A stretch of 64,000 nt of DNA, taken from Thiobacillus denitrificans DSM 12475. GTDB taxonomy: Bacteria > Pseudomonadota > Gammaproteobacteria > Burkholderiales > Thiobacillaceae. The notes beneath the pieces are model-generated. The model was not told the origin of the DNA. It saw only the letters and a program-made list of their open reading frames with translations, and did no database searches. A program made the position numbers and the translations under genes. The stretch is taken from the NCBI RefSeq assembly GCF_000376425.1, contig NZ_AQWL01000013.1, positions 1 to 64,000 of the forward strand, written 5' to 3'. Position 1 is the stretch's first letter, and every line of letters begins with the position of its first letter. This document shows, one piece after another, positions 22,311-35,284 of this stretch.

Positions 22311-22324
22311 GTTTCACGTGAAAC
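22311..22324. other. parS site 3, upstream of mnmG
   Basis: A perfect GTTTCACGTGAAAC, 2198 bases after site 2 and 44 bases before the mnmG start. It is positioned where bound ParB could influence the mnmG-rsmG-parA-parB transcript. A partial half-site (GACGTGAAACG) follows at about 22330. Confidence 0.9.
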
Positions 22325-22368
22325 GAGGCGACGTGAAACGGAACCCGGCAACGGGTAGAATGGCGCCC

Positions 22369-24267
22369 ATGAAATTCCCCGAGTCCTTCGATGTCATCGT
22401 CGTCGGCGGCGGCCACGCCGGCACCGAGGCCGCGCTGGCGGCCGCGCGCATGGGCGTGAAGACCCTGCTGCTGACGCACAACATCGAGACGCTCGGCGCA
22501 ATGTCGTGCAACCCGTCGATCGGCGGCATCGGCAAGGGGCATCTGGTCAAGGAGGTCGACGCGCTCGGCGGTGCAATGGCGCTCGCCACCGACGCGGCGG
22601 GGATCCAGTTCCGCACGCTCAACTCGTCCAAGGGGCCGGCGGTGCGTGCCACCCGCGCGCAGGCCGACCGCGTGCTGTACAAGGCGGCAATCCGCCAGCG
22701 CCTGGAAAACCAGCCCAATCTCACGCTGTTCCAGCAGGCGGTCGACGACCTGCTGCTGGAAGGCGACCGTGTCGCCGGCGTGAAAACCCAGCTCGGCATC
22801 GTGTTCGGCGGCCGCGCGGTGGTGCTGACTGCCGGCACCTTCCTCGCCGGCCTGGTGCACGTCGGGCTGGAAAACTTCCAGGCCGGACGCATGGGCGATC
22901 CACCCGCGGTATCGCTCGCCGCGCGGCTGCGCGAACTGAGCCTGCCGGTAGGGCGGCTGAAGACCGGCACGCCACCCCGCATCGACGGCCGCAGCATCGA
23001 TTTCAGCCAGACGCAGGAGCAGCCCGGCGACGATCCGGCGCCGGCGTTCTCCTTCATGGGCGACGTGGCGATGCATCCCGCGCAGCGGCCGTGCTGGATC
23101 ACTCACACCACGGCGGAAACGCACGCCATCATCCGCGGCGGGCTGGACCGCTCGCCGATGTATACCGGCGTCATCGAGGGGGTGGGGCCGCGCTACTGCC
23201 CGTCGATCGAGGACAAGATCACCCGCTTCGCCGACAAGGCCAGCCACCAGATCTTTCTCGAACCCGAGGGTCTGGCCACCCATGAGATCTACCCTAACGG
23301 CATCTCGACCTCATTGCCGTTCGACGTGCAGCTGGCTATCGTGCGCTCGATCCCGGGGCTGGAAAACGCGCATATCCTGCGCCCCGGCTACGCCATCGAA
23401 TACGACTACTACGACCCGCGCAATCTCAAGGCCTCACTCGAGACCAAGTCGATCGCCGGCCTGTTTTTCGCCGGCCAGATCAACGGCACCACGGGCTATG
23501 AAGAAGCGGCGGCGCAAGGGCTGCTCGCCGGTATCAATGCCGCCTTGCAGACACAGGAGCGGGCCGCCTGGAGCCCGGGCCGCCACGAGGCCTATCTTGG
23601 CGTGCTGGTCGACGACCTTATTACCCGCGGCGTCTCCGAGCCCTACCGCATGTTCACCAGCCGCGCCGAATACCGGCTGCAGCTGCGCGAGGACAACGCC
23701 GATATGCGGCTGACCGCAATCGGCCGCGAGCTGAGCGTGGTCGACGACGCGCGCTGGGACGCCTTCAACCGCAAGCGCGATGCGGTGGCGCGCGAAACCG
23801 GGCGGCTGAAATCGACCTGGGTCAATCCGACCATCCTGCCGGCCGCGGCGGCCACCCGCCTGATCGGCCAGCCGATCGAACACGAATACAGCTTGTTTGA
23901 ACTGCTGCGCCGCCCGAATTTGAACTACGCGCAGATACTGGCTTTGCCCGGTGGCGGGCCAGGGGAGGAGGACGCACGCGTCGCCGAGCAGGTCGAAATC
24001 GCCGCCAAATACCAGGGCTATATCGATCGCCAGAACGAGGAAGTCGACAAGCAGCGCGAACAGGAAAGCCTGCGCCTGCCCGCGGATCTCGACTATGGCC
24101 TGCTCACCGGGTTGTCGATGGAAGTGCGCCAACGCCTGCAGAAGGCTCGCCCCGAAACGCTCGGCCAGGCGTCCCGCTTGCAGGGCATCACGCCGGCGGC
24201 GATCTCGGTATTGCTGGTATATGCCAAACGCGGCTTCAAGCCCGACGAGCAGAAGAAAAGCGCATGA
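22369..24267 (+). CDS. mnmG: tRNA uridine-5-carboxymethylaminomethyl modification enzyme MnmG (GidA)
   Basis: A 632-residue FAD/NADH enzyme that works with MnmE on tRNA wobble uridine. The dinucleotide-binding motif [19 protein letters not shown] is at the N terminus, followed by [15 protein letters not shown]. The C-terminal helical domain binds MnmE and tRNA. I chose ATG at 22369 (MKFPESFDV) because it fits family starts; upstream in-frame ATGs would run through the parS site. The end overlaps rsmG by 4 bases. Confidence 0.97.
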   Translation: MKFPESFDVIVVGGGHAGTEAALAAARMGVKTLLLTHNIETLGAMSCNPSIGGIGKGHLVKEVDALGGAMALATDAAGIQFRTLNSSKGPAVRATRAQADRVLYKAAIRQRLENQPNLTLFQQAVDDLLLEGDRVAGVKTQLGIVFGGRAVVLTAGTFLAGLVHVGLENFQAGRMGDPPAVSLAARLRELSLPVGRLKTGTPPRIDGRSIDFSQTQEQPGDDPAPAFSFMGDVAMHPAQRPCWITHTTAETHAIIRGGLDRSPMYTGVIEGVGPRYCPSIEDKITRFADKASHQIFLEPEGLATHEIYPNGISTSLPFDVQLAIVRSIPGLENAHILRPGYAIEYDYYDPRNLKASLETKSIAGLFFAGQINGTTGYEEAAAQGLLAGINAALQTQERAAWSPGRHEAYLGVLVDDLITRGVSEPYRMFTSRAEYRLQLREDNADMRLTAIGRELSVVDDARWDAFNRKRDAVARETGRLKSTWVNPTILPAAAATRLIGQPIEHEYSLFELLRRPNLNYAQILALPGGGPGEEDARVAEQVEIAAKYQGYIDRQNEEVDKQREQESLRLPADLDYGLLTGLSMEVRQRLQKARPETLGQASRLQGITPAAISVLLVYAKRGFKPDEQKKSA

Positions 24268-24890
24268 CGCCTCAGGCACAACTCGCGGCGGGGATCGCCG
24301 CCCTTGGGTTGGCCTTGCCCGCCGGGGCTGAGGCAAGGCTGCTGGCGTATCTCGCGCTGCTGGACAAATGGAATCGCGTGTACAACCTCACCGCAGTACG
24401 CGACGCCGGGCGTATGGTCAGCCATCATCTGCTTGATTCGCTGGCGGCGGTACCTTTTTTCACGCGCGAACAGGTGCTCGACGTCGGTAGCGGTGGCGGC
24501 TTGCCGGGCATCCCGCTGGCGATCGTGCGGCCGGAATTGCGGGTGACGCTGATCGACAGCATTGCCAAGAAAACGGCTTTCCTGCTGCAGGCCAAGGCCG
24601 AATTGGGACTGGCCAATGTGCAGGTGATCACCGGCCGGGTGGAGGATTTTCGGCCCGAGGCCGGCTTTGACGTCATCACGTCGCGCGCGTTTTCCGACCT
24701 CAAGGCGTTCGTCACGCTGACCCGCCATCTGCTCAATCCGGGCGGCTGCTGGTTGGCGATGAAAGGCCTGTATCCGCACGAGGAGGTCGCCGGACTGCCA
24801 TCTGGCGTGAGAGTGAGCGCTGACCACGCACTGGCCGTTCCGGGTCTGGATGTGACCCGTCACCTGATTGTTCTGGAGCCTGTTGAATGA
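24264..24890 (+). CDS. rsmG: 16S rRNA (guanine-527-N7)-methyltransferase RsmG (GidB)
   Basis: A 208-residue SAM-dependent methyltransferase of G527 in 16S rRNA. The SAM-binding motif [17 protein letters not shown] is intact, and the N-terminal [17 protein letters not shown] is typical. It overlaps mnmG by 4 bases at its start and parA by 4 bases at its end, so the four-gene run looks like one operon. Confidence 0.97.
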   Translation: MTPQAQLAAGIAALGLALPAGAEARLLAYLALLDKWNRVYNLTAVRDAGRMVSHHLLDSLAAVPFFTREQVLDVGSGGGLPGIPLAIVRPELRVTLIDSIAKKTAFLLQAKAELGLANVQVITGRVEDFRPEAGFDVITSRAFSDLKAFVTLTRHLLNPGGCWLAMKGLYPHEEVAGLPSGVRVSADHALAVPGLDVTRHLIVLEPVE

Positions 24891-25672
24891 GTCGAATTCT
24901 GGCAATTGCCAACCAGAAAGGCGGCGTCGGCAAGACGACGACGGCGGTGAATCTGGCCGCGAGCCTGGCCGAACTCGGGCAGCGCGTGCTGCTGGCCGAC
25001 CTCGATCCGCAGGGCAACGCGACCATGGGCGCCGGCATCGAAAAGCGCACCGCGCTGCCGACCGTGTACCAGATCCTGCTCAATCAGGTGAGCGTGCGCG
25101 AGGCGCGCATGCGTTCGGAACCGGGGCATTTCGACGTCATCCCGGCCAACCGCGAACTGGCGGGCGCGGAGATCGATCTGGTGAATCTGGAGCAGCGCGA
25201 CCTGCGCCTGAAGGTAGCGCTGGCGCAGGTCGCCGACGACTACGACTTCATCCTGATGGACTGCCCGCCGACCCTGAACCTGCTGACCGTCAATGCGTTC
25301 GCGGCGGCGGAGGCAGTGCTGATCCCGATGCAGTGCGAGTACTACGCGCTGGAAGGGCTGACCGACCTGGTCGCCACCATCAAGAAAGTGAAACAGCGGC
25401 TGAATCCGGATATCCGCATCGAGGGCCTGCTGCGCGTGATGTTCGACCCGCGCAGCACACTGGCGCAACAGGTGTCGGAGCAGATCAAGCAGCACTTCGG
25501 CGACAAGGTGTACGACACCGTGATTCCGCGCAACGTGCGGCTGGCCGAGGCGCCCAGCCACGGCTTGCCGGTGCTGGCCTACGACCGCCAGTGCAAGGGC
25601 GCGAAGGCGTATATGGAACTTGCCGAGGAGACGCTCAGGCGCGCCGGCATCACCGCAGGGGAGACAGCATAA
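24887..25672 (+). CDS. parA: Chromosome partitioning ATPase ParA (Soj)
   Basis: A 261-residue Walker-type ATPase of the chromosomal ParABS system that moves ParB-parS complexes. The deviant Walker [15 protein letters not shown] is at the N terminus, with DLDPQGNAT and the Walker B-like [11 protein letters not shown]. It is short and lacks an N-terminal DNA-binding domain, as expected of chromosomal (type Ib) ParA. Its stop overlaps the parB start by one base. Confidence 0.97.
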   Translation: MSRILAIANQKGGVGKTTTAVNLAASLAELGQRVLLADLDPQGNATMGAGIEKRTALPTVYQILLNQVSVREARMRSEPGHFDVIPANRELAGAEIDLVNLEQRDLRLKVALAQVADDYDFILMDCPPTLNLLTVNAFAAAEAVLIPMQCEYYALEGLTDLVATIKKVKQRLNPDIRIEGLLRVMFDPRSTLAQQVSEQIKQHFGDKVYDTVIPRNVRLAEAPSHGLPVLAYDRQCKGAKAYMELAEETLRRAGITAGETA

Positions 25673-26523
25673 TGGCCAAACTCAAGGGACTCGGGCGCGG
25701 ACTCGACGCGCTGCTGGGCGGCGAAGACAGCGCCGCGCCGCCGCAGGGCGACTTGCGCATGATGAACGTGGCGCACCTGGCGCCCGGCAAATACCAGCCG
25801 CGCACGCAGATGGACAGCGAATCGCTGCAGGAACTGGCCGATTCCATCCGCGCGCAGGGGCTGATGCAGCCGATCCTCGCCCGCGAGGTCGCGGGTGGCT
25901 ACGAAATCATCGCCGGCGAGCGGCGCTGGCGCGCGGCGCAGCTGGCCGGATTAAGCGAAATCCCGGTGCTGCTGCGCGATGTCACCGACGATGCGGTGGC
26001 GGCGATGGCGCTGATCGAAAACATCCAGCGCGAGGACCTCAACGCCATCGACGAGGCGCACGGCCTGCAGCGCCTGATCCACGAATTCGGCATGACGCAC
26101 GATGCCGTTGCGCAGGCGGTCGGCAAGTCGCGCGCGGCGGTGTCCAACCTGTTGCGCCTATTGCATCTGTCGCACCCGGTGCAGGACATGCTCGTCGCCG
26201 GACTGATCGAAATGGGCCATGCGCGTGCATTGCTGCCCCTGCAGGCAGGCGCGCAACGCGAACTGGCGCATGAAATCGAAACCCGTGGCCTGTCGGTGCG
26301 GGAAGTCGAACGCCGGGTGGCGCGGCTGAAGGACGCCACTGCCGCGCCGGCCAAACGGGCCGTGTCGCGCGACATCCTGCGACTGGAAGAGGCGCTGTCC
26401 GATGCGCTTGGCATGACCGCCCACGTGCAGACCGGCAGCAAGGGCCGCGGCAAGCTGACGCTGCATTTCGCCAGTGCGGACGAGCTTCAGGGCTTGTTGC
26501 AACGTCTGGGCATCCGGCTGTAA
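25672..26523 (+). CDS. parB: Chromosome partitioning protein ParB (Spo0J)
   Basis: A 283-residue DNA-binding CTPase clamp that loads at parS. The start [16 protein letters not shown] is typical and contains the ParA-stimulating N-terminal basic segment. The CTPase motif GERRWRAAQLAGL and the helix-turn-helix region (THDAVAQAVGKSRAAVSNLLRL) are intact; the C-terminal dimerisation domain follows. Three cognate parS sites lie 3.3-7.8 kb upstream. Confidence 0.97.
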   Translation: MAKLKGLGRGLDALLGGEDSAAPPQGDLRMMNVAHLAPGKYQPRTQMDSESLQELADSIRAQGLMQPILAREVAGGYEIIAGERRWRAAQLAGLSEIPVLLRDVTDDAVAAMALIENIQREDLNAIDEAHGLQRLIHEFGMTHDAVAQAVGKSRAAVSNLLRLLHLSHPVQDMLVAGLIEMGHARALLPLQAGAQRELAHEIETRGLSVREVERRVARLKDATAAPAKRAVSRDILRLEEALSDALGMTAHVQTGSKGRGKLTLHFASADELQGLLQRLGIRL

Positions 26524-26584
26524 ACCCGTGATAGCGGTGGACGAGCCATTCTCACCTTTACAACATCACTACATAGTGAAATTC

Positions 26585-26605
26585 ATCATCAAGCTGCTTG
26601 ATGAT
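26585..26605. promoter_or_regulatory. 21-base perfect inverted repeat between parB and atpI
   Basis: Arms ATCATCAAGC / GCTTGATGAT flank a single base. It lacks a U-tract, so it may be an operator for the atp operon or an mRNA hairpin after parB. No convincing promoter hexamers were seen beside it. Confidence 0.45.
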
Positions 26606-26643
26606 TGCATAGACCGCACTAATTCTAGTACCATAACTGGCTA

Positions 26644-27968
<1,325 letters not shown>

Positions 27969-28024
27969 TTTCCGTAGTACCGATTATCTGGTTTCCTGTT
28001 TTCAACTTTAATTTTTATTTTTAG

Positions 28025-28273
<249 letters not shown>

Positions 28274-28340
28274 TTCGCGGGTTGCTGCGAAACCAGTCGC
28301 CAACCCCCGTCTTTAACTCCCGTCATTAAAAGGTGCGGAT

Positions 28341-28811
28341 ATGAATTTCAACGCAACTTTGATCGGCCAGTCCATCACGTTCATCTTCTTCGTGTGGTTC
28401 TGCATGAAGTTCGTGTGGCCGCCGATCATGAACGCGCTCGAAACGCGCAAGAAGCAGATCGCCGACGGCCTGGCCGCGGCCGATCGCGGCAGGCACGAGC
28501 TGGAACTGGCCGCCAAGAAGGCCGGCGACAACATGCGCGACGCCAAGGCGCAGGCCGCCGAAGTGATCGCCCTGGCTGAAAAGCGTGCGGCGCAGATCAT
28601 CGAAGAGGCGAAAACGGCCGCCAAGGAAGAGGGCGATCGCCAGCTCGCTGCTGCTCAGGCCAATATCGAGCAGGAAGCCAACCGCGCACGCGAAAGCCTG
28701 CGCGAACAGGTCGCCGCGCTGGCCGTGGCCGGCGCGGAGAAAATCCTGCGCCGCGAAGTCAACGCGCAAACGCACGCTGACCTCCTGGGCCAGCTGAAAG
28801 CCGAGCTGTAA
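28341..28811 (+). CDS. atpF: ATP synthase F0 subunit b
   Basis: A 156-residue stator subunit. It has an N-terminal membrane helix (NATLIGQSITFIFFVWFCMKFVWPP) and a long charged coiled coil that reaches F1. Length is standard. atpH starts 3 bases after its stop. Confidence 0.97.
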   Translation: MNFNATLIGQSITFIFFVWFCMKFVWPPIMNALETRKKQIADGLAAADRGRHELELAAKKAGDNMRDAKAQAAEVIALAEKRAAQIIEEAKTAAKEEGDRQLAAAQANIEQEANRARESLREQVAALAVAGAEKILRREVNAQTHADLLGQLKAEL

Positions 28812-28814
28812 ACC

Positions 28815-29351
28815 ATGAGCGAACTGTCTACCCTGGCACGCCCTTACGCCGAAGCGGTGTTCCGCCTGGCGCAGGGCGAAAACGACCTGACGGGCTGGTC
28901 GACACGCGTGCAGTCGCTGGCGCTCATCGTGGCGGACGCCCAGGTGGCGCGCCTGATTGCCGATCCCGCGGTGGCGTCCGAACGCGTGGCTGACCTGATC
29001 ATCGAGGTGGCCGGAGCCGACCTCGGCGAGCACGGCGCCAATTTCATCAAGGTGCTGTCCGAAAACGACCGCCTGCCGCTGCTGCCCGAGATCAGCGGGC
29101 AGTTCGAAACCCTGAAGGCGAGTGCCGAAGGCACCCTCGAAGCCACTATCACCAGCGCCCAGGAACTGACCCAGGCGCAGATCGACGATCTGGTTGCCGG
29201 GCTCAAGGCCAAATTCAACCGCGCGGTGAACGTCCAGGTGGCGGTCAATGCCGAACTGATCGGCGGCGCGGTGATCGCGATTGGCGACCAGGTGATAGAC
29301 GGCTCGGTGAAAGGGCGATTGCAGCGCATGTCTTTCGCGCTGCAAGGCTAA
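28815..29351 (+). CDS. atpH: ATP synthase F1 subunit delta
   Basis: A 178-residue stator subunit linking subunit b to the F1 head. The start [16 protein letters not shown] is the family signature, and the C-terminal [20 protein letters not shown] is also typical. Confidence 0.97.
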   Translation: MSELSTLARPYAEAVFRLAQGENDLTGWSTRVQSLALIVADAQVARLIADPAVASERVADLIIEVAGADLGEHGANFIKVLSENDRLPLLPEISGQFETLKASAEGTLEATITSAQELTQAQIDDLVAGLKAKFNRAVNVQVAVNAELIGGAVIAIGDQVIDGSVKGRLQRMSFALQG

Positions 29352-29418
29352 TCCGCGCGGCAAGGCGAGTTAACAAGTACCTCACATTTATCGGAACCCG
29401 ACGGTTCGGAGAACAGAA

Positions 29419-30960
29419 ATGCAATTGAATCCAAGCGAAATCAGCGAACTGATTAAAGCCAAGATCGAAAACCTTGGTGCATCGAGCGAACTGCGCACCC
29501 AGGGCACGATCGTGTCCGTCACCGACGGCATCGTCCGCATTCATGGGCTGTCCGACGTGATGTCGGGTGAAATGATCGAAATGCCGGGCAACACCTTCGG
29601 CGTGGCGCTCAACCTCGAACGCGACTCGGTCGGCGCGGTGATCTTGGGCGACTACGAACACATCACCGAAGGTGACGTCGCCAAGTGTACCGGCCGCATT
29701 CTCGAAGTGCCGGTCGGCCGCGGGCTGCTCGGCCGCGTAGTGAACTCGCTGGGCCAGCCGATCGACGGCAAGGGCCCCATCGCCGCCGACACCACCATGC
29801 CGATCGAGCGCATCGCGCCCGGCGTGATCGAGCGTAAATCGGTCGACCAGCCGGTGCAGACCGGCTTGAAGTCGATCGACGCCATGGTGCCGGTCGGCCG
29901 CGGTCAGCGCGAACTGATCATCGGCGACCGCCAGACCGGCAAGACCGCGGTCGCGATCGACGCCATCATCAACCAGAAGGGCACCGGCGTGAAGTGTATC
30001 TACGTCGCCGTCGGCCAGAAGGCTTCGTCAGTGGCCAACGTGGTGCGCAAGCTGGAAGAGCACGGCGCCATGGACCACACCATCGTCGTCGCCGCCACGG
30101 CTGCCGACGCTGCCGCCATGCAGTACATCGCGCCGTACTCCGGCTGCACCATGGGCGAGTTCTTCCGCGACATCGGCGAAGACGCGCTGATCGTGTACGA
30201 CGATCTGACCAAGCAGGCCTGGGCCTACCGCCAGGTTTCCCTGCTGCTGCGCCGGCCGCCGGGTCGCGAAGCCTATCCGGGCGACGTGTTCTACCTGCAC
30301 TCGCGCCTGCTGGAGCGCGCCGCGCGCGTCAACGCCGAGTACGTGGAAAAGATCACCAATGGCGCCGTCAAGGGCCAGACCGGTTCGCTGACCGCATTGC
30401 CTATCATCGAAACGCAGGCCGGCGACGTCTCCGCCTTCGTGCCGACCAACGTGATCTCGATCACCGACGGCCAGATCTTTCTGGAAACCGACCTCTTCAA
30501 CGCCGGTATCCGTCCCGCGATCAACGCCGGCCTGTCGGTGTCCCGCGTCGGCGGTGCCGCGCAGACCAAGGTGATCAAGAAGCTCGGCGGCGGTATCCGT
30601 CTGGCGCTGGCGCAGTACCGCGAACTCGCGGCCTTCGCCCAGTTCGCCTCCGATCTGGACGAAGCAACCCGCAAGCAGCTCGAGCGTGGCCGTCGCGTCA
30701 CCGAGCTGATGAAGCAGGCGCAATACTCGCCGATGTCGGTGTCGCAGATGGCGCTGTCCCTGTTCGCGGTCAACAAGGGCTACATGGACGACGTCGAGGT
30801 CAACAAGATTCTGCCGTTCGAATCCGCGCTGCTGGCGTTCATGAAGTCGAAGCATGCCGGCATCATGGATACCATCGAAGCCAGCGGCAACCTGGATGAG
30901 GCCAGCGAGACGGCACTCACCGCCGCGGTGGAAGAGTTCAAGAAAACCGGCGTCTATTGA
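29419..30960 (+). CDS. atpA: ATP synthase F1 subunit alpha
   Basis: A 513-residue nucleotide-binding, non-catalytic subunit. It shows Walker [23 protein letters not shown], and the alpha/beta signature [13 protein letters not shown]. The start [17 protein letters not shown] is typical. A 67-base gap separates it from atpH. Confidence 0.98.
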   Translation: MQLNPSEISELIKAKIENLGASSELRTQGTIVSVTDGIVRIHGLSDVMSGEMIEMPGNTFGVALNLERDSVGAVILGDYEHITEGDVAKCTGRILEVPVGRGLLGRVVNSLGQPIDGKGPIAADTTMPIERIAPGVIERKSVDQPVQTGLKSIDAMVPVGRGQRELIIGDRQTGKTAVAIDAIINQKGTGVKCIYVAVGQKASSVANVVRKLEEHGAMDHTIVVAATAADAAAMQYIAPYSGCTMGEFFRDIGEDALIVYDDLTKQAWAYRQVSLLLRRPPGREAYPGDVFYLHSRLLERAARVNAEYVEKITNGAVKGQTGSLTALPIIETQAGDVSAFVPTNVISITDGQIFLETDLFNAGIRPAINAGLSVSRVGGAAQTKVIKKLGGGIRLALAQYRELAAFAQFASDLDEATRKQLERGRRVTELMKQAQYSPMSVSQMALSLFAVNKGYMDDVEVNKILPFESALLAFMKSKHAGIMDTIEASGNLDEASETALTAAVEEFKKTGVY

Positions 30961-31015
30961 TAGACCGCGCTGATTTGCAGCCGCTGGTTTAAGGAGGCTG
31001 GTTTAAGGAGCAAGT

Positions 31016-31888
31016 ATGGCAGCCGGAAAAGAGATACGGACCAAGATCAAGAGCGTGGAAAACACGCGCAAGATCACCAAGGCCATGGAAATGGTGGCGG
31101 CGTCTAAAATGCGCAAGGCGCAGGAACGGATGAAGGCCGCGCGCCCGTACGCCGAAAAAATTGCCCGCGTAGCCACCCATCTGGCCTACGCCCACACGGA
31201 ATACAAGCACCCGTTCGTGATCGCGCGCGACAACGTCAAGCGCGTTGGCATCGTCCTCATCAGCTCCGACAAGGGCTTGTGCGGCGGTCTCAACACCAAT
31301 GCCTTCCGCGTGGTGGTGAACCAGATGAAACAGTGGGAAGCTGCCGGCGTCGGCATCGACGTCACCGCGATCGGCAACAAGGGGCTGGGTTTCATGCAGC
31401 GTCTCGGCGTCAATGTGGTATCGCAGCTCACCGGCCTGGGCGACACCCCGCACATGGACAAGCTGATCGGCCCGGTCAATGTCATGCTGAATGCCTACAT
31501 GGAAGGCAGGATCGATGCCCTCTACATCGTCTACAACCGCTTCATCAATACGATGAAGCAGGAACCGACGCTGACCCAGCTGCTTCCGCTGGCGCAGATG
31601 GAAGACGCTGAAGAGGCCAGCCTGAAAACGCACTGGGACTATATCTACGAGCCCGATGCCAAACCGGTGGTCGACGGCATGCTGATGCGCTACATCGAAT
31701 CGCTGGTATATCAGGGCGTGGCCGAGAACATCGCGTGCGAACAGTCGGCGCGGATGGTGGCGATGAAGGCCGCCTCCGACAATGCCAAGGACGTGATCGG
31801 CGAGCTGAAGCTGATCTACAACAAAACTCGCCAGGCCGCGATCACCAAGGAACTGTCCGAGATCGTCGCTGGTGCTGCCGCGGTTTAA
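31016..31888 (+). CDS. atpG: ATP synthase F1 subunit gamma
   Basis: A 290-residue central-stalk subunit. N-terminal coiled coil: [21 protein letters not shown]-terminal signature: [20 protein letters not shown]. Length is normal. It lies between atpA and atpD with 55- and 54-base gaps. Confidence 0.98.
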   Translation: MAAGKEIRTKIKSVENTRKITKAMEMVAASKMRKAQERMKAARPYAEKIARVATHLAYAHTEYKHPFVIARDNVKRVGIVLISSDKGLCGGLNTNAFRVVVNQMKQWEAAGVGIDVTAIGNKGLGFMQRLGVNVVSQLTGLGDTPHMDKLIGPVNVMLNAYMEGRIDALYIVYNRFINTMKQEPTLTQLLPLAQMEDAEEASLKTHWDYIYEPDAKPVVDGMLMRYIESLVYQGVAENIACEQSARMVAMKAASDNAKDVIGELKLIYNKTRQAAITKELSEIVAGAAAV

Positions 31889-31933
31889 GGTCAACAGAAT
31901 TCAATTGATTAGGCCAAGATTTAATTTGATTAG

Positions 31934-33322
<1,389 letters not shown>

Positions 33323-33333
33323 TGATGAGGGGA

Positions 33334-33401
33334 TAGGAGCCAGGAATCAGGGGAGGCGGTGCGCTGCGCGCCTTTTCCTAGCCTTTAAACCCTGGTTCCT
33401 A
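33334..33401 (+). repeat. Inverted CCAGGAATCAGG-type repeat between atpD and atpC
   Basis: The segment at 33334-33352 is complementary to 33390-33401. TAGGAGCC pairs with GGTTCCTA, or alternatively AGGAATCAGGG with CCCTGGTTCCT, with one G-U pair. It resembles short dispersed (C)AGGAACCAGG-type repeats seen between genes in some betaproteobacteria. In mRNA it would form a hairpin with a GC-rich inner loop. Confidence 0.55.
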
Positions 33402-33424
33402 GACCCTGCATACGAGGTTAAAAA

Positions 33425-33847
33425 ATGGCCATGACACTACACGTCGATATCGTCAGCGCAGAAAAATCACTCTACTCCGGCACCGCCGAAGTGGTGATTG
33501 CCCCCGGCACGCGCGGCGAACTCGGCATCTACCCGCGCCACACCCCGTTGTTGACCACGCTGAAGCCCGGTTCGGTACGCATCAAGGTGCCCAACCAGGC
33601 CGAAGAAGAACTGGTCTACGTATCCGGCGGCATCCTCGAGGTACAGCCCAATGTCGTTACGATCCTGTCCGACTCTGCAGTTCGCGGCGCCGACCTTGAC
33701 GAGGCCAAGATTCTCGAAGCTAAACGCGCCGCCGAAGAAGCGATGAAAAACAAGGCGGCCACGATCGATTATGCGCAAGCCCAGGCTGAACTCGCCCAAG
33801 CCGTGGCGCAACTGGCTGCAATCAAGAAATTGCGCAAGTTGACCTGA
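33425..33847 (+). CDS. atpC: ATP synthase F1 subunit epsilon
   Basis: A 140-residue regulatory subunit of the central stalk. It has the N-terminal beta-sandwich ([32 protein letters not shown]) and a C-terminal two-helix hairpin. It is the last gene of the atp operon, followed by a strong terminator. Confidence 0.97.
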   Translation: MAMTLHVDIVSAEKSLYSGTAEVVIAPGTRGELGIYPRHTPLLTTLKPGSVRIKVPNQAEEELVYVSGGILEVQPNVVTILSDSAVRGADLDEAKILEAKRAAEEAMKNKAATIDYAQAQAELAQAVAQLAAIKKLRKLT

Positions 33848-33869
33848 TCGACCATCCACTGACAGCCTG

Positions 33870-33899
33870 AAAAAAGCAACCCGCAGGTTGCTTTTTTTT
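33870..33899 (+). terminator. Rho-independent terminator of the atp operon
   Basis: Stem GCAACC / GGTTGC (33876-33891) is extended by A-U pairs and followed by eight Ts. It starts 23 bases after the atpC stop. Confidence 0.9.
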
Positions 33900-34288
33900 A
33901 TGGTGCAAATTATGGTGAAGACATCGAAGCTTGTTTGGTCCGCAAGAAACACAAAGCCCAGAGGGATGAAAAAGCGGATGGAAATACAATGCATGCCTGG
34001 TCATACCGTGATCAGCCCAGCAATCATGATTGACCGGAATGAAAGCCGAACATGGTTATTTAATGGGCCAGGCCGCGTGCGGATTAAGCACAAACTGTAA
34101 AAACTTGATAAAAAAGCGGGGAGAACCAATTTTCGAGCCATGAATGGGTTTACATTTCGGGCATCGTTGACGAAATTCCGTTTCGCTGGCCCTTAGATAT
34201 CAATTTATGGACATGGACGGAGGTATGCACTGCATAACTTCCTCAAGACACATCAGAGTTTGTTGAAATTCATCACAGGAGCTTAAAC
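33900..34288. other. Gap between the atp terminator and the OmpA-like gene
   Basis: The DNA is AT-richer than its flanks. A 70-codon frame at 33888-34100 overlaps the terminator and has no ribosome site, so I do not call it. The promoter and leader of the OmpA-like gene should lie here. A TTGACG (about 34168) is present without a well-spaced -10. Confidence 0.4.
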
Positions 34289-35092
34289 ATGCGAGTAACC
34301 CCCTTTCTTTTCAGTGTTCTTGGTGCAACTTTGATTTCTGCCGGAGTTGTCAGCGCACAAGCGGCCGAAGGCACTTTTTACGACCCGACCAATGCGGCCA
34401 GTCCGACTGGAAAAACCATTGGCTACGAGCTTTTCAGAACTATCGGCTGCCCTGGCAAGGGGCTTCTCGATACGCCTTGCAAGGATATTGACAGCGACGG
34501 CGACGGCGTGTTCGATAGCAAGGACAAATGCCCCGGCACGCCGGCTGGCCGCAAGGTCAATGCCGACGGTTGCGAACTGGACAGCGACGGCGACGGCATT
34601 GTGGATGGCGAGGACAAATGCCCCACGGTGTACGCCAAAACGGCTGACGGCTGCCCGCCACCTGTCGCCGCAGTCGCGCCGGTAGCGGAACCCGCTCCCG
34701 CGCCGGTAGCGGAACCTGCACCTGCACCTGCGCCGGTCGCCGCGCCTGCCCCGAAGGTCCTGAAGCTGGAAGGCGTTAATTTTGATTACGACCAGGCTGT
34801 TGTGCGTCAGGAAGACTTCGCTGTCCTCGACCAGGCCGCCGCGACGCTGAAGGAATGGGGTGAAGTGAAGGTGGAAGTTGCGGGTCATACCGATAGCCGG
34901 GGCACTGACGACTACAATATGCGCCTGTCCCAGCGCCGCGCCGACGCCGTTCGCAACTACATGGTCGACAAAGGTGTTGCAGCCGACCGCCTGACGGCCA
35001 AGGGTTACGGCGAATCCCAGCCGGTTGCCGATAACGGGACTGAGGACGGTCGCTTTCAGAACCGCCGTGTCGAACTGGTGCCGCAACAATAA
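34289..35092 (+). CDS. OmpA-family outer membrane protein with thrombospondin type-3 repeats
   Basis: A 267-residue exported protein. A signal peptide of about 28 residues ends near SAQAAEG. Two calcium-binding type-3 repeats, DSDGDGVFDSKDKCPGTP and DSDGDGIVDGEDKCP, lie at about 68-115. A Pro/Ala/Val-rich linker (about 125-155) leads to the C-terminal OmpA domain that binds peptidoglycan (VNFDYDQAVV, VAGHTDSRGTDDYNMRLSQRRA). It lacks the eight-stranded OmpA barrel, so it is probably a periplasmic or outer-membrane-tethered structural protein. AGGAGC precedes the start, and a terminator follows. Confidence 0.9.
   Translation: MRVTPFLFSVLGATLISAGVVSAQAAEGTFYDPTNAASPTGKTIGYELFRTIGCPGKGLLDTPCKDIDSDGDGVFDSKDKCPGTPAGRKVNADGCELDSDGDGIVDGEDKCPTVYAKTADGCPPPVAAVAPVAEPAPAPVAEPAPAPAPVAAPAPKVLKLEGVNFDYDQAVVRQEDFAVLDQAAATLKEWGEVKVEVAGHTDSRGTDDYNMRLSQRRADAVRNYMVDKGVAADRLTAKGYGESQPVADNGTEDGRFQNRRVELVPQQ
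34676..34740 (+). repeat. Short in-frame repeats encoding the Pro/Ala linker
   Basis: A 24-base unit starting GCGCCGGTAGCGGAACC occurs at 34676 and again at 34700. A GCACCT pair and a partial third copy follow. The repeats encode the APVAEPAP linker and could change length by slippage. Confidence 0.65.
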
Positions 35093-35123
35093 TTGCGCTT
35101 TCGTCCAGCACGGACAATTGAAT

Positions 35124-35151
35124 ACGGGGGCTTCGGCCCCCGTTTTTTTTT
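35124..35151 (+). terminator. Terminator of the OmpA-like gene
   Basis: Stem CGGGGGC / GCCCCCG with a TTCG tetraloop is followed by nine Ts. It lies 32 bases after the stop. Confidence 0.95.
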
Positions 35152-35284
35152 AGCGTCACGCTGGCGCCATCCCGGCTGGCTTAATTATTCGGGCGGACAC
35201 GCTCAGGCTTTATACTTGGCGCGGGTTTTGCTGCCCCATTTATTTTGCTGACGCGATACATTCCACACGACACGAATGCATTCC

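Noticed and set aside
33888-34100. 70-codon frame after atpC
   Set aside because: It starts inside the atp terminator, lacks a ribosome site and has no recognisable features.
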